Below, one piece after another: positions 36,170 to 44,838 of a stretch of 64,000 nucleotides of DNA (its first letter is position 1; each line of letters starts with the position of its first letter). This DNA comes from Gammaproteobacteria bacterium. GTDB lineage: Bacteria; Pseudomonadota; Gammaproteobacteria; SZUA-140. The stretch lies in NCBI GenBank assembly GCA_016712635.1, contig JADJQS010000006.1, positions 248,001 through 312,000 on the forward strand. The letters run 5' to 3'. Below the pieces are notes generated by a model that was not told the origin of the DNA, searched no databases, and saw only the letters and a list, made by a program, of their open reading frames with translations. The position numbers and the translations under genes are program-made.

Positions 36170-36604
36170 ATGGAGGCGCAAGAACTGCATCGCGGTCGTC
36201 TGATTGATCACATCCAGTTGGTGGTGCGAGATCTTTCTGCCAGCAGGGACTTCTATACAGCGATCTTTGGTGTCCTGGGCGTCCCCATGGGAGGTGCTGG
36301 CGATGGATTTTTCTGGGCGGATGAGCTGTTCGTATCAACTGCCGACAGCCAGGCCGCTCAAGGCAGGCTGACCGGGCGTCATCATCTGGCGTTCCAGGCG
36401 CAGGACCGGGCCATGGTGGACGCGTTCTACAGCGTCGCACTGGCCCACGGTGGCACGGATAATGGCGCCCCTGGGGAGCGTCCATACCATCCCGGCTACT
36501 ACGCCGCTTTTGTTCTGGACCCCGACGGCAACAACATCGAGGCGGTTTACCATGGTGAAGCAACTCGCAGCGCTGCCTCGGTCCGCATTACGTTCCAGGA
36601 GTGA
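36170..36604 (+). CDS. VOC family (glyoxalase-like) protein
   Basis: A 144-residue single glyoxalase/dioxygenase fold: RLIDHIQLVVRDLSASRDFYTAIF at the start; GRHHLAFQAQDRAMVDAFY, HPGYYAAFVLDPDGNNIEAVYH. His and Glu residues at the usual metal positions remain. A strong AAGGAGG precedes ATG 36170. Substrate unknown. The 3' flank passes into poly-G-rich, unreliable sequence. Confidence 0.85.
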   Translation: MEAQELHRGRLIDHIQLVVRDLSASRDFYTAIFGVLGVPMGGAGDGFFWADELFVSTADSQAAQGRLTGRHHLAFQAQDRAMVDAFYSVALAHGGTDNGAPGERPYHPGYYAAFVLDPDGNNIEAVYHGEATRSAASVRITFQE

Positions 36605-37010
36605 TCAGGCAGCGTTCAATGCGAGGCACGCATAACCTCGCATCGGATCAAGGCTCTTGAATAGGGCCGCGCCGGCGGCGGCCAGCCGGGGGGGGGCGCG
36701 TCTTTTTTTTTGGGGGCGCGAAAAAATAGCGGGGGGGGGGGTGCGGGGGCCCAGACTGCCCGCAACGCCAGCGCCCCACAGGCCCGGGGGCACCCGCCGG
36801 GGGGGGGGGGGGGGCGCGCGGGGGGGGGGTTTTTAAGGGGAAAAAAACGGGGGGGAGAAAGGGGGACAACCCCCCGGGGGGGGGGAAGAAAAGGGGGGGG
36901 AAAAGGGGGGGCAGAAAAGCGGGGGGGGGGGGGGGGGGGGGTGGGGAAGGGGGGGCGGGGGGGGGGGGCCAGGGAATGACCATGATCAACCATACAACAG
37001 GAAAGACAAA
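36605..37010. other. 406-base gap dominated by poly-G sequence, probable artefact
   Basis: From about 36688 to 36970 the plus strand is mostly G runs of 5 to 18 bases with short A, T or C breaks. This is unlike any other part of the window except 62634-62703. It encodes only low-complexity frames and looks like two-colour sequencing noise or a poorly closed gap. The true sequence between the VOC gene and the next gene is unknown. Confidence 0.75.
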
Positions 37011-37529
37011 ATGAAGAAAGGACTGACCGTGACATTGTCTGCGCTGTTATTGATAGCATTCTCCGCCCATGCGGCAGAGAAGGCGACGGAGGAGCGGCTG
37101 GACGAGGTCGCCAGGCACGGGGCGCATGTGATGCCATTCAGCCTGGAGCAGACAACCCATATCTTTACGAAAACGGACCAGGGCGGCCTGCAGCAGGTCA
37201 TCGTCAAGGACGATTCCAATACCGAACAAGTCGAGTTGATACGCGAGCACCTGTCAGAGATCGCAACGGAGTTCACGCAAGGAAACTTTTCGGATCCTGC
37301 GGAAATCCATGGTGATGACATGCCGGGCCTGGCGGAATTGAGGGCGGCGCAAGCGGGCCGGATCAGGATTGTGTATAAGGAACTGCCCGGCGGTGCGGAA
37401 ATCGACTACTCAAGTAATGATGCTGGGCTGATCAATGCCATCCATCGATGGTTCGATGCCCAGCTCAGTGATCATGCCCGTCATGCTATTCCGGGTCATT
37501 CTCATCATCATATGCACGGGAATCAATAA
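37011..37529 (+). CDS. exported protein of unknown function with His-rich C-terminus
   Basis: A 172-residue protein. Residues 1-21 are a signal peptide (KKGLTVTLSALLLIAFSAHA). The body (GAHVMPFSLEQTTHIFTKT, HGDDMPGLAEL, AEIDYSSNDAGLINAIHRWFDAQLSDH) matches a small periplasmic family that is sometimes mislabelled aspartate carbamoyltransferase but has no transcarbamylase fold motifs. The end (HSHHHMHG) could bind a metal. Its 5' flank is the poly-G patch, so its promoter cannot be assessed. Confidence 0.75.
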   Translation: MKKGLTVTLSALLLIAFSAHAAEKATEERLDEVARHGAHVMPFSLEQTTHIFTKTDQGGLQQVIVKDDSNTEQVELIREHLSEIATEFTQGNFSDPAEIHGDDMPGLAELRAAQAGRIRIVYKELPGGAEIDYSSNDAGLINAIHRWFDAQLSDHARHAIPGHSHHHMHGNQ

Positions 37530-37709
37530 GCAGAGATCATGACGGGAGTCAGTCCTGACCACCGCGCCAACCGACCGGATGCTTTGCATAAATGACGTAG
37601 ATGCCGTTCGCGGCTAAGTCGCACATGGCGAGAGCACTGCGTCGACACCTGTCGCGTCGACCCGCGGGATATGACATTCCCGTGAATCCGGCCTGATCTG
37701 GCCGCAAAA

Positions 37710-37738
37710 TTGACATATGCACCCGGATATTCAAGAAT
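37710..37738 (+). promoter_or_regulatory. possible sigma-70 promoter for the CARDB lipoprotein unit
   Basis: TTGACA (37710-37715), a perfect -35 element, is followed after 17 bases by AAGAAT (four of six matches to TATAAT). It sits about 30 bases before the start codon. Confidence 0.4.
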
Positions 37739-37769
37739 CGACCTCATTACGCTGGGAGAGAGCGGGGGG

Positions 37770-39947
37770 ATGCTCATGATTATTCGTATCATGCGCGCGG
37801 CAGTCGTCGCCATCGCCATATCAACGCTGCCAGCCTGCAACAGCGGGAGTGACAGTTCGCCGAACAACATCACCGCGGTCGCGATCGTCGTCAATACCCC
37901 GGCCCCCCGCATCGCCTACCCGCTGACGACGACGGTGTCGCTGAGCGCGGATCAGCCGGCAGAGAACGTCACCGTCTCGCTGTTCGCCATCGACGAAACC
38001 TCCGATCCCAACGCCGAAGTCAGGCAGATCCCGCTGGGCACCGAGGTCATCGAGGACCTGCCGGCGGGGAGCAGTGACCACGAGCTGAACGTCAACGTGC
38101 CCTCCAGCGTGGAGATCAGCGGCCCGTATCACATCGCCGTCGTGGTCGATCCGGTGGAAGAGATCGCGGAGGGGGACGAGGAGGACAACACCGCCTCGGT
38201 CCAGGTCACGCTGGCGCCGACCATTGATCCGAACGTCCTGCTGTCCGGGGTGGAGCTGGATCGTACCGCACTGATCATCAATACCGATGAATACGCCGAC
38301 CAGGTGGATGGCTCCCCCGGAAACGTGCACAACGCCGATGCCGGCGGCACCATCACGGTGGGCTCCGACGGGCTGGAGGTCGGCGAGACAGTCGACATCG
38401 AGGGCTTTGCCAGCCTGCGCATCACGCGTACCGATAACAACACGACGCTCGACGTGCCGCTGTACCTGTGGAACTCCGACGAGCAGCGCTACATGAACGC
38501 CTACGGCATTGATCCCGATACCAGCGTGCAGGGCGCGGTCGAGTGGCTGCCGCTGGGCACGTTCACGCCGCAACTGGCGGAGATAATCGGTGAGGAGGCC
38601 GAGCTGGATGACATCGAGCGGAACTCCGAGCACATGGATTTCTATTTCCCCGGCAAGCTGGGCTTCGAACTCGAGCAGGCGCTGCGTTATCCGCCGATAC
38701 CGTGTACCGGCACCTGTACGAATACCGCGACGCCGCCGACCATACCGCCGCCGGATCTCACCGCGGCCGCGATCGACCAGCTGAGAAGCTTCCTATCCGG
38801 TCTGCCCTTCAGCGGTGTGCGGGGCGATGAAAGCACCAGCCTGGCCGCGCTGGATTTCGCGGTGTGCGTCAGGATCCGTCCAGCGGATCTGTCGGTCACC
38901 GACAGTGACGCGTCGGATAACGAGGCCTGTCCGTCTCTGGAAATATTTCTGCCGCCCCTGCCGCCCGGCACCCCCTTGTATAACACCGGCAGCTACGTGC
39001 CCCTCCACGATACGCCTTCCGAGCCGCTGACCTCGGGTGACGGTTTCGCCACGAAGAACAACAACCCGCATTTCGCCTTCAATCTCGATTTCGGCGCCGG
39101 CGCCACGGCGGATAACCGGGGGTATATCGAGACCATCACCGCCGGTATTCCCGTTACTCTGCTCGGCCAGGATTTCGACTTCTATCGTGTAACGGCGCGC
39201 GCGCAACTGGTTCCCGATTACCTGAACAAGCCGTCGTCGGACCAATCGGGATTCTCCTATGAAATACGCTTCCTGAACCAGGTGATCGAAGCGATACCGC
39301 CGATCACGGCCTCCATATCCGGCAGCCTGATCTCGTATTCGAAGGAGATCGAGAAGGAACAGCAGTTCTTCGTCGGTCCGGTCCCGATGATCGCCGGCGC
39401 CTCCGTCGGCGGCAGTATCGGGCTGGAGCTTACCGTCGGCTATGCCGACGATGACGCGCCGGTTTTCGGCGGCGGCAACGCCGTGGTGTCGCTGGGCAGC
39501 TCCATCGGCCCGTTCGCCAACCTCGAGGCGGCCATGTTCGCCGGTGTCGGAACCGTGGTGTTCGCGGTGGGCGTTGAAGGTGTGCTGGTGCTGCTCGATG
39601 AAAGGCTCGTGTATTTCATCGGTACCGAGATCGAGGTCATCGATGACGGCTTCACCAGCGGCGATGTCGAATTCATGATCACCCAGCTGCAGAAGCTGAG
39701 CAATATCTTCACCGGTCCGCAGGGCAAGATCAACCTGTTCGCCAAATACTCCGTGCCGGCGATCAGGACCTGCAAATGGGGGTTCGTCAAGGTGCCATGC
39801 CTGAAGCTGGTCACGATCAAGGCGACCAAGAACATCTACAGCACGCCGGCCTTGTTCCGCCGCGAGGACGTCCTGTTCGAAGACCCGTTCGCCCAGCTCG
39901 ACGTGGTCATCGTGAGCGGCCAGTCGCCGGCGTACTTCGTGCCTTGA
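37770..39947 (+). CDS. large CARDB-domain lipoprotein of unknown function
   Basis: A 725-residue protein. A signal sequence ends in the lipobox LPAC; the start at ATG 37770 follows a G-rich Shine-Dalgarno sequence, with ATGs at 37776 and 37791 as alternatives. Residues about 35-150 form a CARDB-like beta-sandwich (PYHIAVVVDPVEEIAEGDEEDN). The middle has a Cys pair (PCTGTC). The C-terminal 250 residues are rich in alternating hydrophobic strands (SVGGSIGLELTVGY, GVGTVVFAVGVEGVLVLL) and end with CKWGFVKVPCLKL. No known family covers the C-terminal part. Five bases separate it from the HEAT-repeat gene, so the two form an operon. Confidence 0.7.
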   Translation: MLMIIRIMRAAVVAIAISTLPACNSGSDSSPNNITAVAIVVNTPAPRIAYPLTTTVSLSADQPAENVTVSLFAIDETSDPNAEVRQIPLGTEVIEDLPAGSSDHELNVNVPSSVEISGPYHIAVVVDPVEEIAEGDEEDNTASVQVTLAPTIDPNVLLSGVELDRTALIINTDEYADQVDGSPGNVHNADAGGTITVGSDGLEVGETVDIEGFASLRITRTDNNTTLDVPLYLWNSDEQRYMNAYGIDPDTSVQGAVEWLPLGTFTPQLAEIIGEEAELDDIERNSEHMDFYFPGKLGFELEQALRYPPIPCTGTCTNTATPPTIPPPDLTAAAIDQLRSFLSGLPFSGVRGDESTSLAALDFAVCVRIRPADLSVTDSDASDNEACPSLEIFLPPLPPGTPLYNTGSYVPLHDTPSEPLTSGDGFATKNNNPHFAFNLDFGAGATADNRGYIETITAGIPVTLLGQDFDFYRVTARAQLVPDYLNKPSSDQSGFSYEIRFLNQVIEAIPPITASISGSLISYSKEIEKEQQFFVGPVPMIAGASVGGSIGLELTVGYADDDAPVFGGGNAVVSLGSSIGPFANLEAAMFAGVGTVVFAVGVEGVLVLLDERLVYFIGTEIEVIDDGFTSGDVEFMITQLQKLSNIFTGPQGKINLFAKYSVPAIRTCKWGFVKVPCLKLVTIKATKNIYSTPALFRREDVLFEDPFAQLDVVIVSGQSPAYFVP

Positions 39948-39952
39948 TGTGA

Positions 39953-41773
39953 ATGAAACGGCGCTGGATACTGCCGGCTGCGCTGGCGCTGGTACTGGGC
40001 GCGGGCATACTGCTTGCGGTATGGATCCCGGGTTCCCCGGATAGAAATCCTTCGGTACCGCCGCAGGCCGCCGCGCCGGATGGCCTGGCGGTCCCATCAA
40101 TGCAATGGCGCCCAGGCGTATCCCAGCAGTACCGGGTGTTGTCCGAGTCCACCATGCAGATGCAGGCCGCGACGAACGGCGCCTCGTCCATACAGGTGAA
40201 TCTGCGCGGCCTGCTCGATACCCTGACCCTGGAGGCTGATGCCGGCCACGCCCTGGTCGGCATGCGGCTGTCATCGGCCGAGCTGAAGATCAGCGGTACG
40301 ATGGACGCCGAAACCAATCGCGCGCTCGGCGTGCCGTTCAGGGTGCGCTTCGCCGCCAACGGCATGCCGCAGGCCTTCGAGTTTCCCGCCGAAGTCAATC
40401 AGCAGAACCGCCGCATCCTCGAGGGCCTGGTGCGCACCTTCCAGGTCAGCCTCGACCGCGGCGATACCTGGGTGACGCAGGAGAACAATGCCTCGGGGAC
40501 GTACGAGGCCGCCTACCGGCGCAGCGGCCCGAACGCCTTCGAGAAGACCAAGCGCCGGTTCACCGCCACGGCAGCCGGCATGATCGGCTGGTCGGAGGCC
40601 GGTTCCACGGAGACATTCAGCATCGAGCCGGGCCGGGACTGGATCGCGGCGATGGACGTGGCGGAGAACATGAGTTCCGCAGGCCAGGGCGGGCCGGCGA
40701 TTAAGGTCAGCAATCACGCAACACTGAAGCTGAACGAGGGTGCGCGAGCGACACTTGCGGCAAAGTTGTGGAACTTCGAGGCCGCTGCCGCTGTCGATGG
40801 CAGCGCCATGATGAGGGACATCGTGCCGGCAATGACGGCGGAAGAGGCGCGCAGGGAGATTCAGGCGACCATCCCGGTGCTGGATGCCGCCGCGCAGGGG
40901 CGGCTGGCGCAGATCCATCGCCTGCGTGACCTGTTGCGCGTGGATGCCTCCCTGCCCGCGATCATTCTGGACATTTTGAAGACGCAGGAGCTCAGCGACC
41001 GGACCCGCGCCGACCTTTACCTGGCGCTGGAGTTGGCCGGTACCGATAGCGCGCAGGCGGCGCTGGTCGGGGTGATCAGTGACAGCAGCTGGTCGCTCAA
41101 GGACGGCATGCGCGCCATCGTCGCGCTGGGCGGGGTCAGGCAGCCTACCGCGGAGGGAATCACGGCGCTGTGGGACGCGACGCAGAACTATGCGGGCGGT
41201 GAACGCCAGCGGATGGCGAGCTCGGCCGCGTTCGCACTGGGCAGTATCGGCAGCACGCTGCACAAGGCCGATGATCCCGGCTACGCCACGCTGCGTTCGG
41301 ACCTGCTCGGAAATGCGCTGGGTTCCGGTGATGCGGCAACCCGCAGCGACTACATCATCGCCCTCGGCAACACGCAGGACCCGACACTGGCAGGCGATGT
41401 CGCCGGATTGCTCAATGATTCCGAGCCGTCGGTACGCCGTGCGGCAGCGCTGTCGCTGGGTTCCCTGGGCGCCGACCCGGTCGCCGACCGGCTGGTCTCC
41501 CGCTTCCGCGCGGAGGACAATGTCTATGTGCGCGGCGCGATCGCCGAGTCGCTGCAAACGTGGACGGAACCCACCGAGTCCGCGATGGCGATGTTCAGGC
41601 AGGCGGTGCGCACGGAGGTCGACGAAAGCACACGCTACAACATTGCGCTCCTGCTGGGCGACAACCTGGCGAGATTCCCAGCGAATGAGCCGGTGCTCAG
41701 GGAGGTCATGCGTGCCGAACCGTCGAAGCGCATCCGGCAGAAGGTTGCCGAGGCGCTTTCCATAAAACAATAA
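39953..41773 (+). CDS. membrane-anchored HEAT-repeat protein with vitellogenin-like N-terminal region
   Basis: A 606-residue protein. One N-terminal membrane segment (LPAALALVLGAGILLAVW) is followed by a beta-rich region (about 45-260) starting WRPGVSQQYRVLSES and including LVGMRLSSAELKISG, which recalls the N-sheet of vitellogenin/large lipid transfer proteins. An alpha-helical HEAT array follows (about 290-606; SVRRAAALSLGSLGADP, STRYNIALLLGDN). The resemblance is by eye only. It is probably periplasmic and anchored in the inner membrane. It is translationally close-coupled to the preceding lipoprotein gene, which suggests a joint function. Confidence 0.65.
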   Translation: MKRRWILPAALALVLGAGILLAVWIPGSPDRNPSVPPQAAAPDGLAVPSMQWRPGVSQQYRVLSESTMQMQAATNGASSIQVNLRGLLDTLTLEADAGHALVGMRLSSAELKISGTMDAETNRALGVPFRVRFAANGMPQAFEFPAEVNQQNRRILEGLVRTFQVSLDRGDTWVTQENNASGTYEAAYRRSGPNAFEKTKRRFTATAAGMIGWSEAGSTETFSIEPGRDWIAAMDVAENMSSAGQGGPAIKVSNHATLKLNEGARATLAAKLWNFEAAAAVDGSAMMRDIVPAMTAEEARREIQATIPVLDAAAQGRLAQIHRLRDLLRVDASLPAIILDILKTQELSDRTRADLYLALELAGTDSAQAALVGVISDSSWSLKDGMRAIVALGGVRQPTAEGITALWDATQNYAGGERQRMASSAAFALGSIGSTLHKADDPGYATLRSDLLGNALGSGDAATRSDYIIALGNTQDPTLAGDVAGLLNDSEPSVRRAAALSLGSLGADPVADRLVSRFRAEDNVYVRGAIAESLQTWTEPTESAMAMFRQAVRTEVDESTRYNIALLLGDNLARFPANEPVLREVMRAEPSKRIRQKVAEALSIKQ

Positions 41774-41827
41774 CAGGCCGGAATCACATTTCACGAGGGA
41801 GCAGGGCGAGGGGTTGGATCAGCAGAT

Positions 41828-42373
41828 ATGAACGTGCGGCAGCGTAAAGAACTGATCGGAAAATTGAAGGCCCGTTTCGAGGCGAACATGGGCCGCCATG
41901 CAGGCATTGGCTGGTCCGGTGTACAGGCGAGGCTGGAGTCCTTCCCCGGGAAACTGCGCTCGCTCGATGAGATGGAGAAAACCGGGGGAGAGCCGGATGT
42001 CGTCGGCCATGACAGCAAGACCGGGGAATTCATTTTCTGTGACTGTTCCGCCGAGAGCCCGGCAGGGCGCAGGAGTGTCTGCTATGACCGCGAGGGGCTG
42101 GAGTCGAGGAAGGAACACAGGCCGGAGAATTGTGCGACGGACATGGCAGCGGCCATGGGCATCGAACTCCTGACGGAAGAACAGTATCGGGGATTGCAGG
42201 AATTGGGGTGCTTCGATACTAAAACGTCGAGTTGGGTACTGACGCCTGCTGGCATCAGGAGGCTCGGCGGGGCCCTGTTCTGTGATCGCCGCTATGACAC
42301 CGTTTTCGTGTATCACAACGGTGCCCAGTCGTACTATGCCGCGCGGGGTTTCCGCGGCGCATTGAAGGTGTAG
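41828..42373 (+). CDS. DUF4256 family protein
   Basis: A 181-residue cytosolic protein matching DUF4256 along its whole length: LKARFEANMGRHAGIGW, LDEMEKTGGEPDVVGHD, FIFCDCSAESPAGRRSVCYD, DMAAAMGIELLTEEQY, and FCDRRYDTVFVYHNGAQSYY. The conservation of Asp, Cys and Arg residues suggests an enzyme, but no activity is known. It is 54 bases downstream of the HEAT-repeat gene; a shared transcript is possible but not needed. Confidence 0.88.
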   Translation: MNVRQRKELIGKLKARFEANMGRHAGIGWSGVQARLESFPGKLRSLDEMEKTGGEPDVVGHDSKTGEFIFCDCSAESPAGRRSVCYDREGLESRKEHRPENCATDMAAAMGIELLTEEQYRGLQELGCFDTKTSSWVLTPAGIRRLGGALFCDRRYDTVFVYHNGAQSYYAARGFRGALKV

Positions 42374-42407
42374 CATCTCTCCGGCGCGGCACCGGGATGG
42401 AGTCGAC

Positions 42408-42806
42408 ATGAGCAAACTCATGCGGTTCCCCGCTTCGGTCAGGCGGGATCCGGCCATCGAGGCCTGGATGCACGGGCATGCGGGTGAACTGGGCGCGATC
42501 GCCCGGCACTGGTTCGAGGTCATGCGCGGCTGCGGGGACGATGTCCGCGAGCTGCTGCACGACGGTCATCCGACCGCGTGTGTGGGCGATGCGGCATTCG
42601 CCTACGTGAATGCCTTCAGGGCGCACGTCAATGTCGGGTTCTTTCGCGGCGCCGGGATTGCTGATCCCGCGGGCCTGCTGGAAGGCGACGGCAGGTACAT
42701 GCGTCATGTGAAACTCCGGCCCGGGGGCGACGTCGATGCCGCGGCGCTGACGCGGCTGATCGAGACCGCCTGCGCGGATATGAGGCGGTGCCTTCAGGCG
42801 GGGTAG
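42408..42806 (+). CDS. DUF1801 domain protein
   Basis: A 132-residue protein of the YdhG/DUF1801 type. VRELLHDGHPTACVGDAAFAYVNAF, HVNVGFFRGA, DPAGLLEGDGRYMRHVKL are the landmarks. Function is unknown. It follows DUF4256 by 34 bases, and both families are often found near small accessory enzymes. Confidence 0.85.
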   Translation: MSKLMRFPASVRRDPAIEAWMHGHAGELGAIARHWFEVMRGCGDDVRELLHDGHPTACVGDAAFAYVNAFRAHVNVGFFRGAGIADPAGLLEGDGRYMRHVKLRPGGDVDAAALTRLIETACADMRRCLQAG

Positions 42807-43020
42807 TGCGGTTCGATCGATTTACCTTAGATAATCAGGGGAAAATCTCTGTCATCTGTCGCGCAGTCCCTGTACGGTTATCGGTGAAATGTCCGGATAT
42901 TCCACCACCCCGGGAATCCCGGTCAGCAACTCCCGCCATCAGCGACACACCGACTTTTTCAGGACCGGACTGGTGGTATAGTCATGGGCGCCACCGCTTT
43001 GTTCCGTGGATTCGCCGCAC

Positions 43021-43608
43021 ATGAAGACGCAATACTACACGGCCTGCAGCCTCGACGGTTTCATCGCGACGGAGGACCACTCGCTGGAGTGGCTCTTCCA
43101 GCTCGGCGACGTCAACGAGACCAGCTACCCGGAGTTCATCAAGGACGTCGGCGCGCTCGCGATGGGTTCGTCCACCTACGAGTGGATGCTCCGGAATGTC
43201 ATCAGGCCGGACTCCGGATCGGGGGCTACGTGGCCCTACGACCAGCCTGTCTGGATATTCTCAAACCGGTCCCTGCCGGGCGTGGCCGGTGCGAATCTGC
43301 ACTTCGCGCGGGGCGATGTGCGGCCGGTCCATGAGCAGATGCGCGCGGCGGCGGGCGGGCGCAACATCTGGATCGTCGGCGGCGGCGAGCTGATCGGCCA
43401 GTTCCATGACGCGGGCCTGCTCGACGAGATCATCGTACAGGTGGGATCGGTCACCCTCGGCGCCGGCCGGCCGCTGCTCCCGCGCCGCATCGCCTTCCCG
43501 CCGCTGTCACTGACGTCCGCGCGCGCGATCGGGCCCGGATTCGCCGAGCTCCGCTACGACGTGCCGCGCGCGGATCGTCCGGCGCGGCAGCCATCACATC
43601 CAAGCTGA
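43021..43608 (+). CDS. dihydrofolate reductase (RibD C-terminal) family protein
   Basis: A 195-residue protein: YYTACSLDGFIATEDHSLEWL, ALAMGSSTYEWML, PVWIFSNRSL, NIWIVGGGELIGQFHDAGLLDE. This is a different subgroup from the paralogue at 34816. NADPH binding is expected; the substrate is unknown. The ATG at 43021 is chosen; a GTG five codons upstream is possible. The SRPBCC gene begins 13 bases after its stop. Confidence 0.86.
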   Translation: MKTQYYTACSLDGFIATEDHSLEWLFQLGDVNETSYPEFIKDVGALAMGSSTYEWMLRNVIRPDSGSGATWPYDQPVWIFSNRSLPGVAGANLHFARGDVRPVHEQMRAAAGGRNIWIVGGGELIGQFHDAGLLDEIIVQVGSVTLGAGRPLLPRRIAFPPLSLTSARAIGPGFAELRYDVPRADRPARQPSHPS

Positions 43609-43621
43609 GAGGACCACGATC

Positions 43622-44074
43622 ATGCCGGCAAACACCAACACCATCCGCCTTCACCGCGTGCTCCGTTCGACGCCGGAGCGCATCTACCGGGCGTTCATCG
43701 ACGCGGACGCCATGGCCAAATGGCTGCCGCCGAACGGTTTCACCGGCAAGGTCCACGAGATGAACGCGAAGGTCGGCGGCACGTTCAGGATGTCGTTCAC
43801 GAACTTCACCACCGGCAGGAGCCATGCCTTCGGCGGGGCCTACCTCGAGCTCGTCCCGCACGAGCGCATCCGCTACACCGACGTGTTCGACGACCCGAAC
43901 CTGCCCGGCGAGATGCGAACGACGGTAACACTGAAGCCGGTCTCCGTCGGCACCGAGGTGAACATCGTGCAGGAAGGCGTGCCCGGCGTCATCCCGCCCG
44001 AGGCCTGCTACCTGGGCTGGCAGGAGTCGCTCATCCTGCTCGGAAAGCTCGTCGAGGCCGAGATCCCGGAATAG
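43622..44074 (+). CDS. SRPBCC (AHSA1-type) family protein
   Basis: A 150-residue START/Bet v1-like fold protein: VLRSTPERIYRAFIDADAMAKWLPPNGF, GGTFRMSFTNFTTG, LPGEMRTTVTL and CYLGWQESLILLGKLVE. Such proteins bind hydrophobic ligands or act as small hydrolase or cyclase-like proteins; no specific role is evident. It is probably cotranscribed with the DHFR-like gene. A paralogue lies at 46032. Confidence 0.88.
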   Translation: MPANTNTIRLHRVLRSTPERIYRAFIDADAMAKWLPPNGFTGKVHEMNAKVGGTFRMSFTNFTTGRSHAFGGAYLELVPHERIRYTDVFDDPNLPGEMRTTVTLKPVSVGTEVNIVQEGVPGVIPPEACYLGWQESLILLGKLVEAEIPE

Positions 44075-44091
44075 CTTGCTTGAAATATTTA

Positions 44092-44176
44092 GATATTTGG
44101 GGTCAGAGTAAAAACATGCAGTGGACAGTGACGATACGTCAATCACTCAAGTGTTTTTACTCTGACCCCAAATATC
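44092..44176. repeat. 85-bp palindromic element, copy 1 (GATATTTGGGGTCAGAG arms)
   Basis: A perfect 25-base inverted repeat (arms 44092-44116 and 44152-44176, GATATTTGGGGTCAGAGT... and its complement) encloses a 35-base loop. A second copy lies 487 bases downstream, on the other side of doxX. Confidence 0.9.
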
Positions 44177-44227
44177 GGAGTATCAGGCAGGTATAGTGAT
44201 CCGCTGACCGTGAAATGGAGTGTCGAT

Positions 44228-44638
44228 ATGGATGATTTCCTGAGTGCCTGGAGTTCCCGAGTACTGAGTATCCTGCGCATCGTGACGGCGTTTTTGTTCA
44301 TGGCGCACGGCACCCAGAAGGTGTTCGGATTTCCGGGGTCTCAGCGCCAGGAGTTCGATCTCTTCTCGCTGTCGGGCGTTGCCGGCACGCTGGAGGTGTT
44401 CGGCGGCCTGCTGATCCTGTTCGGCCTGTTTACCCGTCCGGTCGCGTTCCTGCTTTCCGGCCAGATGGCGTTCGCCTATTTCATCGCCCATGCGCCGAGG
44501 GACTTCTGGCCCCTCCTGAATGGCGGCGAGCTGGCCGCGATGTGGTCGTTTCTGTTCCTGTATCTGGCCTTCGCCGGCGGCGGTGAATGGAGCCTGGACC
44601 ACATCCGTAACGCCAGCCGCACAGGCAAGCCCACCTGA
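44228..44638 (+). CDS. DoxX family membrane protein
   Basis: A 136-residue protein with four hydrophobic segments. LRIVTAFLFMAHGTQKVFGFPG, GTLEVFGGLLILFGLFTRPVAF and QMAFAYFIAHAPRDFWPLLNGG are classic DoxX. DoxX-like proteins are linked to thiosulfate:quinone oxidoreductase or redox stress, but most are uncharacterised. The gene is bracketed by two copies of an 85-87 bp palindrome. The ATG at 44228 is preferred over an in-frame GTG six codons upstream. Confidence 0.88.
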   Translation: MDDFLSAWSSRVLSILRIVTAFLFMAHGTQKVFGFPGSQRQEFDLFSLSGVAGTLEVFGGLLILFGLFTRPVAFLLSGQMAFAYFIAHAPRDFWPLLNGGELAAMWSFLFLYLAFAGGGEWSLDHIRNASRTGKPT

Positions 44639-44662
44639 GATTCGAGATAACCGGGGTCAGAA

Positions 44663-44749
44663 GATATTTGGGGTCAGAGTAAAAACATTTGTCAGTTTCT
44701 AGAAATAGTAACTGGCCTGCCTCATGTTTTTACTCTGACCCCAAATATC
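44663..44749. repeat. 87-bp palindromic element, copy 2 (GATATTTGGGGTCAGAG arms)
   Basis: Arms identical to copy 1 (44663-44687 and 44725-44749) around a different 37-base loop. A partial arm (GGGGTCAGAAG) lies just upstream at about 44653. The conserved arms and divergent loops suggest mobility or selection on the stem. Confidence 0.9.
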
Positions 44750-44838
44750 CAAAGGGCGCCGGCTTGCTAACAGTGACTGCGACCTGTCATGATTCTGTCA
44801 TCTGATCCCGAATCTGACCCGCCCGTCTGTCACGCTCA

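Noticed and set aside
36690..36970. G-quadruplex or recombination-hotspot reading of the poly-G block
   Set aside because: Sequence quality is the simpler explanation, especially given the second similar patch at 62.6 kb.
36648..37137. Pro-rich and Gly-rich frames in the poly-G block
   Set aside because: Translations of homopolymers in suspected artefactual sequence.
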